The notes: generated from the letters alone by a model not told the origin. Positions 50,007-61,635 are shown, counted from the first letter of the stretch. The stretch is DNA of 64,000 bases from Crossaster papposus (GCA_037893245.1 JBAIAA010000786.1:124001-188000); one strand, 5' to 3'. A program made the numbers and translations.

Positions 50007-50077
50007 TGCACCGGCCGGGAATCGAACCCGGGCCTCCCGCGTGGGAGGCGAGAATTCTACCACTGAACCACCGGTGC
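50007..50077 (-). tRNA. tRNA-Gly(CCC)
   Basis: Counterpart of 47610 at +2397. Confidence 0.93.
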
Positions 50078-50570
50078 TTCGCACGATTTCCTAAACACTC
50101 ATTTCAGTTGAAAATACAATATTTAGAAAAATACATGTTAACAAAATTGCACCGGCCGGGAATCGAACCCGGGCCTACCGCGTGGCAGGCGAAAATTCTA
50201 CCACTGAACCACCGGTGCTTCGCACGATTTCCTAAACACTCATTTCAGTTGAAAATACAATATTTAGAAAAATACATGTTAACAAAATTGCACCGGCTGG
50301 GAATCGAACCCGGGCCTCCCGCGTGGCAGGCGAGAATTCTACCACTGAACCACCGGTGCTTCGCACGATTTCCTAAACACTCATTTCAGTTGAAAATACA
50401 ATATTTAGAAAAATACATGTTAACAAAATTGCACCGGCCGGGAATCGAACCCGGGCCTACCGCGTGGCAGGCGAAAATTCCACCACTGAACCACCGATGC
50501 TTCGCACGATTTCCTAAACACTCATTTCAGTTGAAAATACAATATTTAGAAAAATACATGTTAACAAAAT

Positions 50571-50640
50571 TGCACCGGCCGGGAATCGAACCCGGGCCTC
50601 CCGCGTGGCAGGCGAGAATTCCTTACTGAACAACCGGTGC
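50571..50640 (-). pseudogene. tRNA-Gly(GCC) with D-loop deletion, 70 nt
   Basis: The D arm is scrambled: the minus strand reads GTTGTTCAGTAAGGAATTC, where consensus has GGTGGTTCAGTGGTAGAATTC. One base is lost and G18G19 moves. The A box loses its TGG 3' end and base 8-9 context changes. Probably inactive. First of four such copies. Confidence 0.75.
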
Positions 50641-50710
50641 TTCGCACGATTTCCTAAAGACTCATTTCAGTTGAAAATACAATATTTAGTAAAATACATG
50701 TTAACAAAAT

Positions 50711-51909
50711 TGCACCGGCCGGGAATCGAACCCGGGCCTCCCGCGTGGCAGGCGAGAATTCTACCACTGAACCACCGGTGCTTCGCACGATTTACTAAAC
50801 ACTCATTTCAGTTGAAAATGCAATATTTAGAAAAATACATGTTAACAAAATTGCACCGGCCGGGAATTGAACCCGGGCCTCCCGCGTGGCAGGCGAGAAT
50901 TCTACCACTGAACCACCGGTGCTTCGCACGATTTCCTAAACACTCATTTTAGTTGAAAATACAATATTTAGAAAAATACATGTTAACAAAATTGCTCCGG
51001 CCGGGAATCGAACCCGGGCCTCCCGCGTGGCAGGCGAGAATTCTACCACTGAACCACCGGTGCTTCGCACGATTTCCTAAACACTCATTTCAGTTGAAAA
51101 TACAATATTTAGAAAAATACATGTTAACAAAATTGCACCGGCCGGGAATCGAACCCGGGCCTCCCGCGTGGCAGGCGAGAATTCTACCACTGAACCACCG
51201 GTGCTTCGCACGATTTCCTAAACACTCATTTTAGTTGAAAATACAATATTTAGAAAAATACATGTTAACAAAATTGCACCGGCCGGGAATCGAACCCGGG
51301 CATCCCGCGTGGCAGGCGAGAATTCTACCACTGAACCACCGGTGTTTCGCACGATTTCCTAAACACTCATTTCAGTTGAAAATACAATATTTAGAAAAAT
51401 ACATGTTAACAAAATTGCACCGGCCGGGAATCGAACCCGGGCCTCCCGCGTGGGAGGCGAGAATTCTACCACTGAACCACCGGTGCTTCGCACGATTTCC
51501 TAAACACTCATTTCAGTTGAAAATACAATATTTAGAAAAATACATGTTAACAAAATTGCACCGGCCGGGAATCGAACCCGGGCCTACCGCGTGGCAGGCG
51601 AAAATTCTACCACTGAACCACCGGTGCTTCGCACGATTTCCTAAACACTCATTTCAGTTGAAAATACAATATTTAGAAAAATACATGTTAACAAAATTGC
51701 ACCGGCTGGGAATCGAACCCGGGCCTCCCGCGTGGCAGGCGAGAATTCTACCACTGAACCACCGGTGCTTCGCACGATTTCCTAAACACTCATTTCAGTT
51801 GAAAATACAATATTTAGAAAAATACATGTTAACAAAATTGCACCGGCCGGGAATCGAACCCGGGCCTACCGCGTGGCAGGCGAAAATTCCACCACTGAAC
51901 CACCGATGC
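50711..51909 (-). tRNA. Run 13: 9 tRNA-Gly genes, S = 50711+141k, k=0-8
   Basis: CCC at 51416; U27/U43 at 51557 and 51839. The copy at 50993 has U70 to A. The run lies between two identical deletion copies and repeats the preceding block at +1409 bp. Confidence 0.95.
51416..51486 (-). tRNA. tRNA-Gly(CCC)
   Basis: Counterpart of 50007 at +1409. Confidence 0.93.
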
Positions 51910-51979
51910 TTCGCACGATTTCCTAAACACTCATTTCAGTTGAAAATACAATATTTAGAAAAATACATGTTAACAAAAT

Positions 51980-52049
51980 TGCACCGGCCGGGAATCGAAC
52001 CCGGGCCTCCCGCGTGGCAGGCGAGAATTCCTTACTGAACAACCGGTGC
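51980..52049 (-). pseudogene. tRNA-Gly(GCC) with D-loop deletion, copy 2
   Basis: Same lesion as 50571, at +1409 bp. Confidence 0.75.
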
Positions 52050-52542
52050 TTCGCACGATTTCCTAAAGACTCATTTCAGTTGAAAATACAATATTTAGTA
52101 AAATACATGTTAACAAAATTGCACCGGCCGGGAATCGAACCCGGGCCTCCCGCGTGGCAGGCGAGAATTCTACCACTGAACCACCGGTGCTTCGCACGAT
52201 TTACTAAACACTCATTTCAGTTGAAAATGCAATATTTAGAAAAATACATGTTAACAAAATTGCACCGGCCGGGAATTGAACCCGGGCCTCCCGCGTGGCA
52301 GGCGAGAATTCTACCACTGAACCACCGGTGCTTCGCACGATTTCCTAAACACTCATGCCAGTTGAAAATACAATATTTAGAAAAATACATGTTAACAAAA
52401 TTGCACCGGCCGGGAATCGAACCCGGGCCTCCCGCGTGGCAGGCGAGAATTCTACCACTGAACCACCGGTGCTTCGCACGATTTCCTAAACACTCATTTC
52501 AGTTGAAAATACAATATTTAGAAAAATACATGTTAACAAAAT

Positions 52543-52613
52543 TGCACCGGCCGGGAATCGAACCCGGGCCTCCCGCGTGGGAGGCGAGAATTCTACCACT
52601 GAACCACCGGTGC
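52543..52613 (-). tRNA. tRNA-Gly(CCC)
   Basis: Consensus body with CCC, first of a pair. Confidence 0.93.
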
Positions 52614-52683
52614 TTCGCACGATTTCCTAAACACTCATTTCAGTTGAAAATACAATATTTAGAAAAATACATGTTAACAAAAT

Positions 52684-52754
52684 TGCACCGGCCGGGAATC
52701 GAACCCGGGCCTCCCGCGTGGGAGGCGAGAATTATACCACTGAACCACCGGTGC
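52684..52754 (-). tRNA. tRNA-Gly(CCC), G22 to U
   Basis: CCC with G22 to U and the TCGCTCGATT 5' spacer tag. Confidence 0.85.
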
Positions 52755-53106
52755 TTCGCTCGATTTCCTAAACACTCATTTTAGTTGAAAATACAATATT
52801 TAGAAAAATACATGTTAACAAAATTGCACCGGCCGGGAATCGAACCCGGGCATCCCGCGTGGCAGGCGAGAATTCTACCACTGAACCACCGGTGCTTCGC
52901 ACGATTTCCTAAACACTCATTTCAGTTGAAAATACAATATTTAGAAAAATACATGTTAACAAAATTGCACCGGCCGGGAATCGAACCCGGGCCTCCCGCG
53001 TGGCAGGCGAGAATTCTACCACTGAACCACCGGTGCTTCGCACGATTCCCTAAACACTCATTTTAGTTGAAAATACAATATTTAGAAAAATACATGTTAA
53101 CAAAAT

Positions 53107-53177
53107 TGCACCGGCCAAGAATCGAACCCGGGCATCCCGCGTGGCAGGCGAGAATTCTACCACTGAACCACCTGTGC
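53107..53177 (-). pseudogene. Degenerate tRNA-Gly(GCC), partly changed form
   Basis: Shares C5 to A, G45 to U and the base 62-63 changes with 42957 but keeps consensus bases 65-66. It is an intermediate of, or a partly converted form of, the same lineage. Confidence 0.75.
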
Positions 53178-54234
53178 TTCGCACAATTTCCTAAAGACTC
53201 ATTTCAGTTGAAAATACAATATTTAGTAAAATACATGTTAACAAAATTGCACCGGCCGGGAATCGAACCCGGGCCTCCCGCGTGGCAGGCGAGAATTCTA
53301 CCACTGAACCACCGGTGCTTCGCACGATTTCCTAAACACTCATTTCAGTTGAAAATACAATATTTAGAAAAATACATGTTAACAAAATTGCACCGGCCGG
53401 GAATCGAACCCGGGCCTCCCGCGTGGCAGGCGAGAATTCTACCACTGAACCACCGGTGCTTCGCACGATTTCTTAAACACTCATTTCAGTTGAAAATACA
53501 ATATTTAGAAAAATACATGTTAACAAAATTGCACCGGCCGGGAATCGAACCCGGGCCTCCCGCGTGGCAGGCGAGCATTCTACCACTGAACCACAGGTGC
53601 TTCGCACGATTTCCTAAACACTCATTCCAGTTGAAAATACAATATTTAGAAAAATACATGTTAACAAAATTGCACCGGCCGGGAATCGAACCCGGGCCTC
53701 CCGCGTGGCAGGCGAGAATTCTACCACTGAACCACCAGTGCTTCCCACGATTTCCTAAACACTCATTCCAGTTGAAAATACAATATTTAGAAAAATACAT
53801 GTTAACAAAATTGCACCGGCCGGGAATCGAACCCGGGCCTCCCGCGTGGCAGGCGAGAATTCTACCACTGAACCACCGGTGCTTCGCACGATTTCCTAAA
53901 CACTCATTCCAGTTGAAAATACAATATTTAGAAAAATACATGTTAACAAAATTGCACCGGCCGGGAATCGAACCCGGGCCTCCCGCGTGGCAGGCGAGAA
54001 TTCTACCACTGAACCACCGGTGCTTCGCACGATTTCCTAAACACTCATTTCATTTAAAAATACAATATTTAGAAAAATACATGTTAACAAAATTGCACCG
54101 GCCGGGAATCGAACCCGGGCCTCCCGCGTGGCAGGCGAGAATTCTACCACTGAACCACCGGTGCTTCGCACGATTTCATAAACACTAATTTCAGTTGAAA
54201 ATACAATATTTAGAAAAATACATGTTAACAAAAT

Positions 54235-54305
54235 AGCACCGGCCGGGAATCGAACCCGGGCCTCCCGCGTGGCAGGCGAGAATTCTACCACTGAACCACC
54301 GGTGC
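54235..54305 (-). tRNA. tRNA-Gly(GCC) with U73
   Basis: U73 with consensus G1-C72. Confidence 0.85.
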
Positions 54306-55080
54306 TTCGCACGATTTCCTAAACACTCATTTTAGTTGAAAATACAATATTTAGAAAAATACATGTTAACAAAATTGCACCGGCCGGGAATCGAACCCGG
54401 GCCTCCCGCGTGGCAGGCGAGAATTCTACCACTGAACCACCGGTGCTTCGCACGATTTCCTAAACACTCATTTTAGTTGAAAATACAATATTTAGAAAAA
54501 TACATGTTAACAAAATTGCGCCGGCCGGAAATCGAACCCGGGCATCCAGCGTGGCAGGCGAGAATTCTACCACTGAACCACCGGTGCTTCGCACGATTTC
54601 CTAAACACTCATTTCAGTTGAAAATACAATATTTAGAAAAATACATGTTAACAAAATTGCACCGGCCGGGAATCGAACCCGGGCCTCCCGCGTGGCAGGC
54701 GAGAATTCTACCACTGAACCACCGGTGCTTCGCACGATTTCCTAAACACTCATTCCAGTTGAAAATACAATATTTAGAAAAATACATGTTAACAAAATTG
54801 CACCGGCCGGGAATCGAACCCGGGCCTCCCGCGTGGCAGGCGAGAATTCTACCACTGAACCACCGGTGCTTCGCACGATTTCCTAAACACTCATTTCATT
54901 TAAAAATACAATATTTAGAAAAATACATGTTAACAAAATTGCACCGGCCGGGAATCGAACCCGGGCCTCCCGCGTGGCAGGCGAGAATTCTACCACTGAA
55001 CCACCGGTGCTTCGCACGATTTCATAAACACTAATTTCAGTTGAAAATACAATATTTAGAAAAATACATGTTAACAAAAT

Positions 55081-55151
55081 AGCACCGGCCGGGAATCGAA
55101 CCCGGGCCTCCCGCGTGGCAGGCGAGAATTCTACCACTGAACCACCGGTGC
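55081..55151 (-). tRNA. tRNA-Gly(GCC) with U73
   Basis: Copy of 54235 at +846. Confidence 0.85.
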
Positions 55152-56349
55152 TTCGCACGATTTCCTAAACACTCATTTTAGTTGAAAATACAATATTTAG
55201 AAAAATACATGTTAACAAAATTGCACCGGCCGGGAATCGAACCCGGGCCTCCCGCGTGGCAGGCGAGAATTCTACCACTGAACCACCGGTGCTTCGCACG
55301 ATTTCCTAAACACTCATTTTAGTTGAAAATACAATATTTAGAAAAATACATGTTAACAAAATTGCGCCGGCCGGAAATCGAACCCGGGCATCCAGCGTGG
55401 CAGGCGAGAATTCTACCACTGAACCACCGGTGCTTCGCACGATTTCCTAAACACTCATTTCAGTTGAAAATACAATATTTAGAAAAATACATGTTAACAA
55501 AATTGCACCGGCCGGGAATCGAACCCGGGCCTCCCGCGTGGCAGGCGAGAATTCTACCACTGAACCACCGGTGCTTCGCACGATTTCCTAAACACTCATT
55601 TCAGTTGAAAATACAATATTTAGAAAAATACATGTTAACAAAATTGCATCGGCAGGGAATCGAACCCGGGCCTCCCGCGTGGCAGGCGAGAATTCTACCA
55701 CTGAACCACCGGTGCTTCGCACGATTTCCTAAACACTCATTTTAGTTGAAAATACAATATTTAGAAAAATACATGTTAACAAAATTGCACCGGACGGGAA
55801 TCGAACCCGGGCCTCCCGCGTGGCAGGCGAGAATTCTACCACTGAACCACCGGTGCTTCGCACGATTTCCTAAACACTCATTCCAGTTGAAAATACAATA
55901 TTTAGGAAAATACATGTTAACAAAATTGCACCGGCCGGGAATCGAACCCGGGCCTCCCGCGTGGCAGGCGAGAATTCTACCACTGAACCACCGGTGCTTC
56001 GCACGATTTCCTAAACACTCATGCCAGTTGAAAATACAATATTTAGAAAAATACATGTTAACAAAATTGCACCGGCCGGGAATCGAACCCGGGCCTCCCG
56101 CGTGGCAGGCGAGAATTCTACCACTGAACCACCGGTGCTTCGCACGATTTCCTAAACACTCATTCCAGTTGAAAATACAATATTTAGAAAAATACATGTT
56201 AACAAAATTGCACCGGCCGGGAATCGAACCCGGGCCTACCGCGTGGCAGGCGAAAATTCCACCACTGAACCACCGGTGCTTCGCACGATTTCATAAACAC
56301 TCATTTCAGTTGAAAATACAATATTTAGAAAAATACATGTTAACAAAAT

Positions 56350-56419
56350 TGCACCGGCCGGGAATCGAACCCGGGCCTCCCGCGTGGCAGGCGAGAATTC
56401 CTTACTGAACAACCGGTGC
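56350..56419 (-). pseudogene. tRNA-Gly(GCC) with D-loop deletion, copy 3
   Basis: Same lesion; preceded by the U27/U43 plus A21 to G copy 56209. Confidence 0.75.
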
Positions 56420-56912
56420 TTCGCACGATTTCCTAAAGACTCATTTCAGTTGAAAATACAATATTTAGTAAAATACATGTTAACAAAATTGCACCGGCCG
56501 GGAATCGAACCCGGGCCTCCCGCGTGGCAGGCGAGAATTCTACCACTGAACCACCGGTGCTTCGCACGATTTACTAAACACTCATTTCAGTTGAAAATGC
56601 AATATTTAGAAAAATACATGTTAACAAAATTGCACCGGCCGGGAATTGAACCCGGGCCTCCCGCGTGGCAGGCGAGAATTCTACCACTGAACCACCGGTG
56701 CTTCGCACGATTTCCTAAACACTCATGCCAGTTGAAAATACAATATTTAGAAAAATACATGTTAACAAAATTGCACCGGCCGGGAATCGAACCCGGGCCT
56801 CCCGCGTGGCAGGCGAGAATTCTACCACTGAACCACCGGTGCTTCGCACCATTTCCTAAACACTCATTTCAGTTGAAAATACAATATTTAGAAAAATACA
56901 TGTTAACAAAAT

Positions 56913-56983
56913 TGCACCGGCCGGGAATCGAACCCGGGCCTCCCGCGTGGGAGGCGAGAATTCTACCACTGAACCACCGGTGC
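56913..56983 (-). tRNA. tRNA-Gly(CCC)
   Basis: Consensus body with CCC; block copy of 52543 (offset 4370). Confidence 0.93.
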
Positions 56984-57053
56984 TTCGCACGATTTCCTAA
57001 ACACTCATTTCAGTTGAAAATACAATATTTAGAAAAATACATGTTAACAAAAT

Positions 57054-57124
57054 TGCACCGGCCGGGAATCGAACCCGGGCCTCCCGCGTGGGAGGCGAGA
57101 ATTATACCACTGAACCACCGGTGC
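57054..57124 (-). tRNA. tRNA-Gly(CCC), G22 to U
   Basis: Block copy of 52684 (offset 4370), including the spacer tag. Confidence 0.85.
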
Positions 57125-57758
57125 TTCGCTCGATTTCCTAAACACTCATTTTAGTTGAAAATACAATATTTAGAAAAATACATGTTAACAAAATTGCACC
57201 GGTCGGGAATCGAACCCGGGCATCCCGCGTGGCAGGCGAGAATTCTACCACTGAACCACCGGTGCTTCGCACGATTTCCTAAACACTCATTTCAGTTGAA
57301 AATACAATATTTAGAAAAATACATGTTAACAAAATTGCACCGGCCGGGAATCGAACCCGGGCCTCCCGCGTGGCAGGCGAGAATTCTACCACTGAACCAC
57401 CGGTGCTTCGCACGATTCCCTAAACACTCATTTTAGTTGAAAATACAATATTTAGAAAAATACATGTTAACAAAATTGCACCGGCCGGGAATCGAACCCG
57501 GGCATCCCGCGTGGCAGGCGAGAATTATACCACTGAACCACCGGTGCTTCGCACGATTTCTTAAACACTCATTTCAGTTGAAAATACAATATTTAGAAAA
57601 ATACATGTTAACAAAATTGCACCGGCCAGGAATTGAACCCGGGCCTCCCGCGTGGCAGGCGAGAATTCTACCACTGAACCACCGGTGCTTCGCACGATTT
57701 CCTAAACACTCATTCCAGTTGAAAATACAATATTTAGAAAAATACATGTTAACAAAAT

Positions 57759-57829
57759 TGCACCGGCCGGGAATCGAACCCGGGCCTCCCTCGTGGGAGG
57801 CGAGAATTATACCACTGAACCACCGGTGC
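57759..57829 (-). tRNA. tRNA-Gly(CCC), G22 to U and C40 to A
   Basis: CCC with a broken D-stem pair and C40 to A, which breaks G30-C40 in the anticodon stem. Probably non-functional. Confidence 0.78.
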
Positions 57830-58745
57830 TTCGCACGATTTCCTAAACACTCATTTCAGTTGAAAATACAATATTTAGAAAAATACATGTTAACAAAATT
57901 GCACCGGCCGGGAATCGAACCCGGGCCTCCCGCGTGGCAGGCGAGAATTCTACCACTGAACCACCGGTGCTTCGCACGATTTCCTAAACACTCATTCCAG
58001 TTGAAAATACAATATTTAGAAAAATACATGTTAACAAAATTGCACCGGCCGGGAATCGAACCCGGGCCTCCCGCGTGGCAGGCGAGCATTCTACCACTGA
58101 ACCACCGGTGCTTCGCACGATTTCCTAAACACTCATTCCAGTTGAAAATACAATATTTAGAAAAATACATGTTAACAAAATTGCACCGGCCGGGAATCGA
58201 ACCCGGGCCTCCCGCGTGGCAGGCGAGAATTCTACCACTGAACCACCAGTGCTTCCCACGATTTCCTAAACACTCATTCCAGTTGAAAATACAATATTTA
58301 GAAAAATACATGTTAACAAAATTGCACCGGCCGGGAATCGAACCCGGGCCTCCCGCGTGGCAGGCGAGAATTCTACCACTGAACCACCGGTGCTTCGCAC
58401 GATTTCCTAAACACTCATTCCAGTTGAATATACAATATTTAGAAAAATACATGTTAACAAAATTGCACCGGCCGGGAATCGAACCCGGGCCTCCCGCGTG
58501 GCAGGCGAGAATTCTACCACTGAACCACCGGTGCTTCGCACGATTTCCTAAACACTCATTTCATTTAAAAATACAATATTTAGAAAAATACATGTTAACA
58601 AAATTGCACCGGCCGGGAATCGAACCCGGGCCTCCCGCGTGGCAGGCGAGAATTCTACCACTGAACCACCGGTGCTTCGCACGATTTCATAAACACTAAT
58701 TTCAGTTGAAAATACAATATTTAGAAAAATACATGTTAACAAAAT

Positions 58746-58816
58746 AGCACCGGCCGGGAATCGAACCCGGGCCTCCCGCGTGGCAGGCGAGAATTCTACC
58801 ACTGAACCACCGGTGC
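58746..58816 (-). tRNA. tRNA-Gly(GCC) with U73
   Basis: U73 copy, first member of the 987-bp repeat pair. Confidence 0.85.
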
Positions 58817-59168
58817 TTCGCACGATTTCCTAAACACTCATTTTAGTTGAAAATACAATATTTAGAAAAATACATGTTAACAAAATTGCACCGGCCGGGA
58901 ATCGAACCCGGGCCTCCCGCGTGGCAGGCGAGAATTCTACCACTGAACCACCGGTGCTTCGCACGATTTCCTAAACATTCATTTTAGTTGAAAATACAAT
59001 ATTTAGAAAAATACATGTTAACAAAATTGCACCGGCCGGAAATCGAACCCGGGCATCCCGCGTGGCAGGCGAGAATTCTACCACTGAACCACCGGTGCTT
59101 CGCACGATTTCCTAAACACTCATTTCAGTTGAAAATACAATATTTAGAAAAATACATGTTAACAAAAT

Positions 59169-59239
59169 AGCACCGGCCGGGAATCGAACCCGGGCCTCCC
59201 GCGTGGCAGGCGAGAATTCTACCACTGAACCACCGGTGC
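59169..59239 (-). tRNA. tRNA-Gly(GCC) with U73
   Basis: U73 copy whose left spacer has the ordinary CACTCATTTC, unlike 58746. Confidence 0.85.
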
Positions 59240-59732
59240 TTCGCACGATTTCCTAAACACTCATTTTAGTTGAAAATACAATATTTAGAAAAATACATGT
59301 TAACAAAATTGCACCGGCCGGGAATCGAACCCAGGCCTCCCGCGTGGCAGGCGAGAATTCTACCACTGAACCACCGATGCTTCGCACCATTTCCTAAACA
59401 CTCATTTCAGTTGAAAATACAATATTTAGAAAAATACATGTTAACAAAATTGCACCGGCCGGGAATCGAACCCGGGCCTCCCGCGTGGCAGGCGAGAATT
59501 CTACCACTGAACCACCGGTGCTTCGCACGATTTCCTAAACACTCATTTCATTTAAAAATACAATATTTAGAAAAATACATGTTAACAAAATTGCACCGGC
59601 CGGGAATCGAACCCGGGCCTCCCGCGTGGCAGGCGAGAATTCTACCACTGAACCACCGGTGCTTCGCACGATTTCATAAACACTAATTTCAGTTGAAAAT
59701 ACAATATTTAGAAAAATACATGTTAACAAAAT

Positions 59733-59803
59733 AGCACCGGCCGGGAATCGAACCCGGGCCTCCCGCGTGGCAGGCGAGAATTCTACCACTGAACCACCGG
59801 TGC
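59733..59803 (-). tRNA. tRNA-Gly(GCC) with U73
   Basis: Copy of 58746 at +987. Confidence 0.85.
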
Positions 59804-60155
59804 TTCGCACGATTTCCTAAACACTCATTTTAGTTGAAAATACAATATTTAGAAAAATACATGTTAACAAAATTGCACCGGCCGGGAATCGAACCCGGGC
59901 CTCCCGCGTGGCAGGCGAGAATTCTACCACTGAACCACCGGTGCTTCGCACGATTTCCTAAACATTCATTTTAGTTGAAAATACAATATTTAGAAAAATA
60001 CATGTTAACAAAATTGCACCGGCCGGAAATCGAACCCGGGCATCCCGCGTGGCAGGCGAGAATTCTACCACTGAACCACCGGTGCTTCGCACGATTTCCT
60101 AAACACTCATTTCAGTTGAAAATACAATATTTAGAAAAATACATGTTAACAAAAT

Positions 60156-60226
60156 AGCACCGGCCGGGAATCGAACCCGGGCCTCCCGCGTGGCAGGCGA
60201 GAATTCTACCACTGAACCACCGGTGC
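60156..60226 (-). tRNA. tRNA-Gly(GCC) with U73
   Basis: Copy of 59169 at +987. Confidence 0.85.
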
Positions 60227-61283
60227 TTCGCACGATTTCCTAAACACTCATTTTAGTTGAAAATACAATATTTAGAAAAATACATGTTAACAAAATTGCC
60301 CCGGCCGGGAATCGAACCCGGGCCTCCCGCGTGGCAGGCGAGAATTCTACCACTGAACCACCGGTGCTTCGCACGATTTCCTAAACACTCATTTTAGTTG
60401 AAAATACAATATTTAGAAAAATACATGTTAACAAAATTGCGCCGGCCGGAAATCGAACCCGGGCATCCAGCGTGGCAGGCGAGAATTCTACCACTGAACC
60501 ACCGGTGCTTCGCACGATTTCCTAAACACTCATTTCAGTTGAAAATACAATATTTAGAAAAATACATGTTAACAAAATTGCATCGGCAGGGAATCGAACC
60601 CGGGCCTCCCGCGTGGCAGGCGAGAATTCTACCACTGAACCACCGGTGCTTCGCACGATTTCCTAAACACTCATTTTAGTTGAAAATACAATATTTAGAA
60701 AAATACATGTTAACAAAATTGCACCGGACGGGAATCGAACCCGGGCCTCCCGCGTGGCAGGCGAGAATTCTACCACTGAACCACCGGTGCTTCGCACGAT
60801 TTCCTAAACACTCATTCCAGTTGAAAATACAATATTTAGGAAAATACATGTTAACAAAATTGCACCGGCCGGGAATCGAACCCGGGCCTCCCGCGTGGCA
60901 GGCGAGAATTCTACCACTGAACCACCGGTGCTTCGCACGATTTCCTAAACACTCATGCCAGTTGAAAATACAATATTTAGAAAAATACATGTTAACAAAA
61001 TTGCACCGGCCGGGAATCGAACCCGGGCCTCCCGCGTGGCAGGCGAGAATTCTACCACTGAACCACCGGTGCTTCGCACGATTTCCTAAACACTCATTCC
61101 AGTTGAAAATACAATATTTAGAAAAATACATGTTAACAAAATTGCACCGGCCGGGAATCGAACCCGGGCCTACCGCGTGGCAGGCGAAAATTCCACCACT
61201 GAACCACCGGTGCTTCGCACGATTTCATAAACACTCATTTCAGTTGAAAATACAATATTTAGAAAAATACATGTTAACAAAAT

Positions 61284-61353
61284 TGCACCGGCCGGGAATC
61301 GAACCCGGGCCTCCCGCGTGGCAGGCGAGAATTCCTTACTGAACAACCGGTGC
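61284..61353 (-). pseudogene. tRNA-Gly(GCC) with D-loop deletion, copy 4
   Basis: Same lesion at +4934 relative to copy 3. Confidence 0.75.
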
Positions 61354-61564
61354 TTCGCACGATTTCCTAAAGACTCATTTCAGTTGAAAATACAATATTT
61401 AGTAAAATACATGTTAACAAAATTGCACCGGCCGGGAATCGAACCCGGGCCTCCCGCGTGGCAGGCGAGAATTCTACCACTGAACCACCGGTGCTTCGCA
61501 CGATTTCCTAAACACTCATTTCAGTTGAAAATACAATATTTAGAAAAATACATGTTAACAAAAT

Positions 61565-61635
61565 TGCACCGGCCGGGAATCGAACCCGGGCCTCCCGCGT
61601 GGGAGGCGAGAATTATACCACTGAACCACCGGTGC
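61565..61635 (-). tRNA. tRNA-Gly(CCC), G22 to U
   Basis: Block copy of 57054 at +4511, with the TCGCTCGATT spacer tag; last CCC gene in the window. Confidence 0.85.

Larger units (their letters stand above)
38304..50500 (-). tRNA. Run 12: 87 tRNA-Gly genes, S = 38304+141k, k=0-86
   Basis: CCC at 42393, 47610 and 50007; GCC elsewhere. U27/U43 copies at 47751, 48033, 50148 and 50430. U73 copies at 41406, 44085, 46341 and 48738. U8 to C at 38445 and 39855 (the latter also C72 to A). G69A/G64U at 39150, 40560 and 42111. C38 to A at 42816. T7 terminators at 39573 and 41124. 42957 and 45213 are degenerate. The run ends at deletion copy 50571. Confidence 0.95.
45740..50530. repeat. 2397-bp (17-unit) higher-order repeat, two units
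   Basis: U73/A72 copies (46341, 48738) and CCC copies (47610, 50007) recur at 2397 bp. It overlaps the 2256-bp repeat, so blocks of different length were duplicated in succession. Limits are approximate. Confidence 0.8.
49540..52349. repeat. 1409-bp (10-unit) tandem repeat, two units
   Basis: Each unit holds one deletion copy (50571, 51980), hence 1410-1 bp. CCC and U27/U43 copies also recur at this offset. Limits are approximate. Confidence 0.82.
54037..55745. repeat. 846-bp (6-unit) tandem repeat, two units
   Basis: U73 copies (54235, 55081) and U70C copies (54517, 55363) recur at 846 bp, with their CATTTCATTTAA and CACTAATTTC spacers. Confidence 0.82.
52120..56279 (-). tRNA. Run 14: 30 tRNA-Gly genes, S = 52120+141k, k=0-29
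   Basis: CCC at 52543 and 52684; GCC elsewhere. U73 copies at 54235 and 55081. 53107 is degenerate, 53530 has U26 to G and G6 to U, 54517 and 55363 have U70 to C, 55645 has G69A/G64U, 56209 has U27/U43 with A21 to G. Confidence 0.95.
58548..60400. repeat. 987-bp (7-unit) tandem repeat, two units
   Basis: U73 pairs (58746/59169 and 59733/60156) and the spacer tag AAACATTCATT recur at 987 bp. Confidence 0.82.
56490..61213 (-). tRNA. Run 15: 34 tRNA-Gly genes, S = 56490+141k, k=0-33
   Basis: CCC at 56913, 57054 and 57759; GCC elsewhere. U73 copies at 58746, 59169, 59733 and 60156, the densest group of them. 58041 has U26 to G, 60297 has U70 to G, 60438 has U70 to C, 60579 has G69A/G64U, 61143 has U27/U43 with A21 to G. 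Confidence 0.95.
55645..61424. repeat. Block pair at 4934-bp offset
   Basis: The series from G69A/G64U copy 55645 through deletion copy 56350 is repeated from 60579 through 61284 (35 units minus 1 bp). The intervening sequence is different. Confidence 0.75.

Noticed and set aside
50605-50952. Open frames starting MAGENS at 50605, 52014, 56384 and 61318
   Set aside because: They arise only because the 1-bp deletion in the D arm shifts the antisense frame into the common one.
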